Source: Comamonadaceae bacterium
Lineage (GTDB): Bacteria; Pseudomonadota; Gammaproteobacteria; Burkholderiales; Burkholderiaceae_C
Assembly (NCBI GenBank): GCA_947374705.1
Contig: CANCDA010000135.1
Coordinates: forward strand, 1 to 6,564
Reading direction: 5' to 3'
Length of the DNA: 6,564 nt
This document shows positions 5,168 through 6,564 of this stretch, piece by piece (within the stretch, counting starts at the first letter, position 1; the number at the start of each line of letters is the position of its first letter). The notes under the pieces are model-generated. The model was given only the letters and a program-made list of their open reading frames with translations, did no database searches and was not told where the DNA came from. The position numbers were made by a program, and so were the translations under genes.

Positions 5168-6378
5168 ATCTTTTTTCGGGTTGCTATCTCGGCCACCAGT
5201 TGGCGGGCCAGAGCGAGTTTGCTGTTGCGGGGCAGTTCCCTCGCGCCGTGGGCATCCACCAGCAGCAAGGCATTGTCGTCTTGACCAAACGTGGCCGGGC
5301 CGATATTGCCCACCAGCAAGGGCACGCCTTTGCGCGCACGCTTGGCGGTGGCGTTGGCCAGTAAGTCATGGCTTTCCGCCGCAAACCCAACGCAAAACAA
5401 GTCGCCCGACACGGCGCGTGGCGACTGGGCCAGCGTGGCCAGAATGTCGGGGTTCTCCACAAACTGCAAAGTCGGCGTTGTGCCCGAGCCATCTTTCTTG
5501 ATTTTTTGATCACTGGCGTTGGCGGATCGCCAGTCGGCCACCGCCGAAGTTGCTACAAAAATAGTAGCTTCTTGCGCACGTTCTACGGTGGCTTCAAGCA
5601 TATTTTGTGCTGACACTACGTTGAGGCGGGTCACCCCGCGCGGTGTGGGCAGGTGCACCGGCCCTGCCACCAGCGTCACTTCAGCGCCAGCCTCGCGCGC
5701 GGCACGGGCAATGGCAAAACCCATCTTGCCGCTGGACAAATTGGTGATGCCGCGCACCGGGTCTATCGCCTCGTACGTCGGGCCCGCTGTCACCAACACA
5801 TGCTGTCCGCGAAGCACCTTGGGCTGGAAAAAAGCGATCACGTCTTCCAGCAACTCCTCGGCTTCCAGCATGCGACCATCGCCCGTTTCACCGCAGGCCT
5901 GGTCGCCCGTGCCCACGTCAAATACCGTCGTGCCATCGGCCCGCAATTGCGCCAGATTGCGCTGGGTGGCCGGGTGCGCCCACATCTCCCGGTTCATGGC
6001 TGGGGCGATCAGCAGGGGTACTTTATCGATGGGGCGGGCCAAGCAGGTCAGGCTCAGCAAATCGTCGGCCCGGCCATGCAGCAACTTGGCCATAAAGTCG
6101 GCACTGCACGGCGCAATCAAAATCGCATCGGCCTCGCGGCTCAGGTTGATGTGCGCCATGTTGTTGGGCTCGCGTGCATCCCACTGCGAGCCATACACAG
6201 GCCGGTTACTCAGCGCCTGCATGGTCACGGGGGTGATGAACTGGGCGGCCGCCTCGGTCATGATGACTTGCACCGTAGCGCCCTCCTTGATCAAGGCGCG
6301 GCACAACTCAGCCGCCTTGTAGCAGGCGATGCCACCCGTGAGGCCCAAAACAATGTGTTTTCCAGCGAGGTCATTCAT
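5164..6378 (-). CDS. coaBC: Bifunctional phosphopantothenoylcysteine synthetase/decarboxylase (CoaBC)
   Basis: Two-domain coenzyme A enzyme. The C-terminal CoaB domain joins 4'-phosphopantothenate to cysteine using CTP, and the N-terminal flavin-dependent CoaC domain decarboxylates the product. Length is 404 residues from the ATG at 6378. CoaC shows [11 protein letters not shown] (11-21), His76 in [17 protein letters not shown] (126-133) and [10 protein letters not shown] (161-170) with the active-site Cys162. CoaB begins near 190 with [16 protein letters not shown] (194-209), [10 protein letters not shown] (211-220), SAVADWR (278-284), the KIKK segment (292-295), ENPDIL (308-313) and GFAAES (331-336). 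The frame extends 15 codons upstream, but those residues (MASVGLTCQ...) do not fit the family. No ribosome-binding site precedes the ATG; a leaderless start is possible. Its stop overlaps the dut start. An AT-rich inverted repeat at 5547-5573 encodes residues just before AVADWR. Confidence 0.96.
5547..5573. repeat. AT-rich imperfect inverted repeat inside coaBC
   Basis: GCTAC (5552-5556) and GTAGC (5564-5568) flank AAAAATA; after a two-base mismatch on each side, AAG (5547-5549) and CTT (5571-5573) also pair. The patch is far more AT-rich than the surrounding gene, and on the plus strand it continues as CTTCTTGCGC. It stays in frame and encodes ATIFVAT of the CoaB domain. It resembles, from memory, a short repeat scattered in Comamonadaceae genomes; this is unverified. 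Confidence 0.4.
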
Positions 6379-6385
6379 GGGGCGC

Positions 6386-6394
6386 AATGTATCA
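6386..6394 (-). promoter_or_regulatory. Possible extended -10 promoter of coaBC-dut
   Basis: On the minus strand TGATACATT is an extended -10 candidate that ends seven bases before the coaBC ATG. With no -35 box and no ribosome-binding site in view, it would produce a leaderless transcript beginning at the start codon. It lies in the 91-base gap shared with the divergent pyrG. Confidence 0.35.
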
Positions 6395-6424
6395 GACTGG
6401 CAAGTTAAACCCACACTTGCCACC

Positions 6425-6430
6425 TATAAT
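6425..6430 (+). promoter_or_regulatory. -10 box of the likely pyrG promoter
   Basis: A perfect TATAAT stands 39 bases before the pyrG ATG, placing the transcript start near 6437. The sequence 16-18 bases upstream (around 6402-6407, AAGTTA) is a poor -35 box, so the promoter may need help or be weak. Confidence 0.45.
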
Positions 6431-6469
6431 CTCAATTTCCCACCCAAGAGCCTAAAAAGCTCCTCTGAC

Positions 6470-6564
6470 ATGACCAAATTTGTCTTCGTCACCGGCGGTG
6501 TGGTGTCTTCCCTTGGCAAGGGAATCGCCTCAGCCTCCTTAGCAGCGATTCTTGAATCGCGGGG
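6470..6564 (+). CDS. pyrG: CTP synthase (PyrG), N-terminal part
   Basis: Amidates UTP to CTP using glutamine and ATP, the last step of pyrimidine nucleotide synthesis in the cytoplasm. Only the first 31 codons are in the window; the gene runs off the right edge. The visible start, [20 protein letters not shown], is the highly conserved amidoligase-domain P-loop of PyrG, with Lys17 as the ATP-binding lysine, followed by [11 protein letters not shown]. No Shine-Dalgarno sequence precedes the ATG: the bases just upstream are pyrimidine-rich (CTCCTCT), and a small hairpin GAGC (6448-6451) with GCTC (6459-6462) sits in the leader. It diverges from coaBC across 91 bases. The dut and pyrG products both act in pyrimidine nucleotide metabolism, but the genes are on opposite strands. 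Confidence 0.95.

Noticed and set aside
5512..5534. Inverted repeat ACTGGCG/CGCCAGT inside coaBC
   Set aside because: It is made of ordinary GC-rich codons, has a competing inner pairing and no T-run; chance is likely.
5519..6322. Long plus-strand ORF of 267 codons, and another at 5653-6408, opposite coaBC
   Set aside because: They are open only because of GC-rich codon bias in coaBC; the translations show no recognisable domain and no start signals.
1..6564. tRNA, rRNA, CRISPR array, insertion sequence, prophage or defence system
   Set aside because: No cloverleaf, regularly spaced repeats, transposase, terminal inverted repeats or defence motifs were seen on either strand; almost all of the window is housekeeping genes.

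Overview
This window looks like a compact stretch of core chromosome from a betaproteobacterium, most likely Burkholderiales and probably Comamonadaceae (the Rhodoferax/Polaromonas type). That placement is an inference. It rests on GC-rich coding DNA, the protein flavour, dapA followed by bamC, coaBC followed by dut, and a tiny Ala/Pro-rich lipoprotein typical of that group. I see no phage, transposon, CRISPR array, rRNA or tRNA, and no cluster that looks like a new defence or biosynthetic system. The unusual material is regulatory and small in scale.

Layout from left to right. Plus strand: dapA (lysine and cell-wall diaminopimelate synthesis), then bamC (outer-membrane assembly lipoprotein), ending at a hairpin that can terminate from both sides. 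Minus strand: a 67-residue Ala/Pro-rich lipoprotein, preceded by about 100 bases of leader with a good sigma-70 promoter, an internal terminator-like hairpin and a possible 14-codon upstream ORF. Further upstream on the minus strand lie a conserved-looking hypothetical gene and a RoxA/YcfD-type ribosomal protein hydroxylase gene; these two overlap by 11 bases. Plus strand again: a SlyD-like FKBP prolyl isomerase, divergent from roxA. Minus strand: coaBC then dut, joined by an ATGA overlap. Plus strand at the right edge: the first 31 codons of pyrG, divergent from coaBC.

Most genes are housekeeping: precursors for the cell wall (dapA), the outer membrane (bamC), ribosome modification (roxA), protein folding (slyD-like), coenzyme A (coaBC), dUTP removal (dut) and CTP synthesis (pyrG). 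Gene ends are tightly packed. The slyD-like stop codon sits in the loop of its own terminator, whose T-run enters the dut stop codon. The points most worth a second look are the attenuator-like leader of the small lipoprotein, two possible leaderless promoters (slyD-like and coaBC), and an AT-rich inverted-repeat patch inside coaBC that resembles a dispersed repeat.
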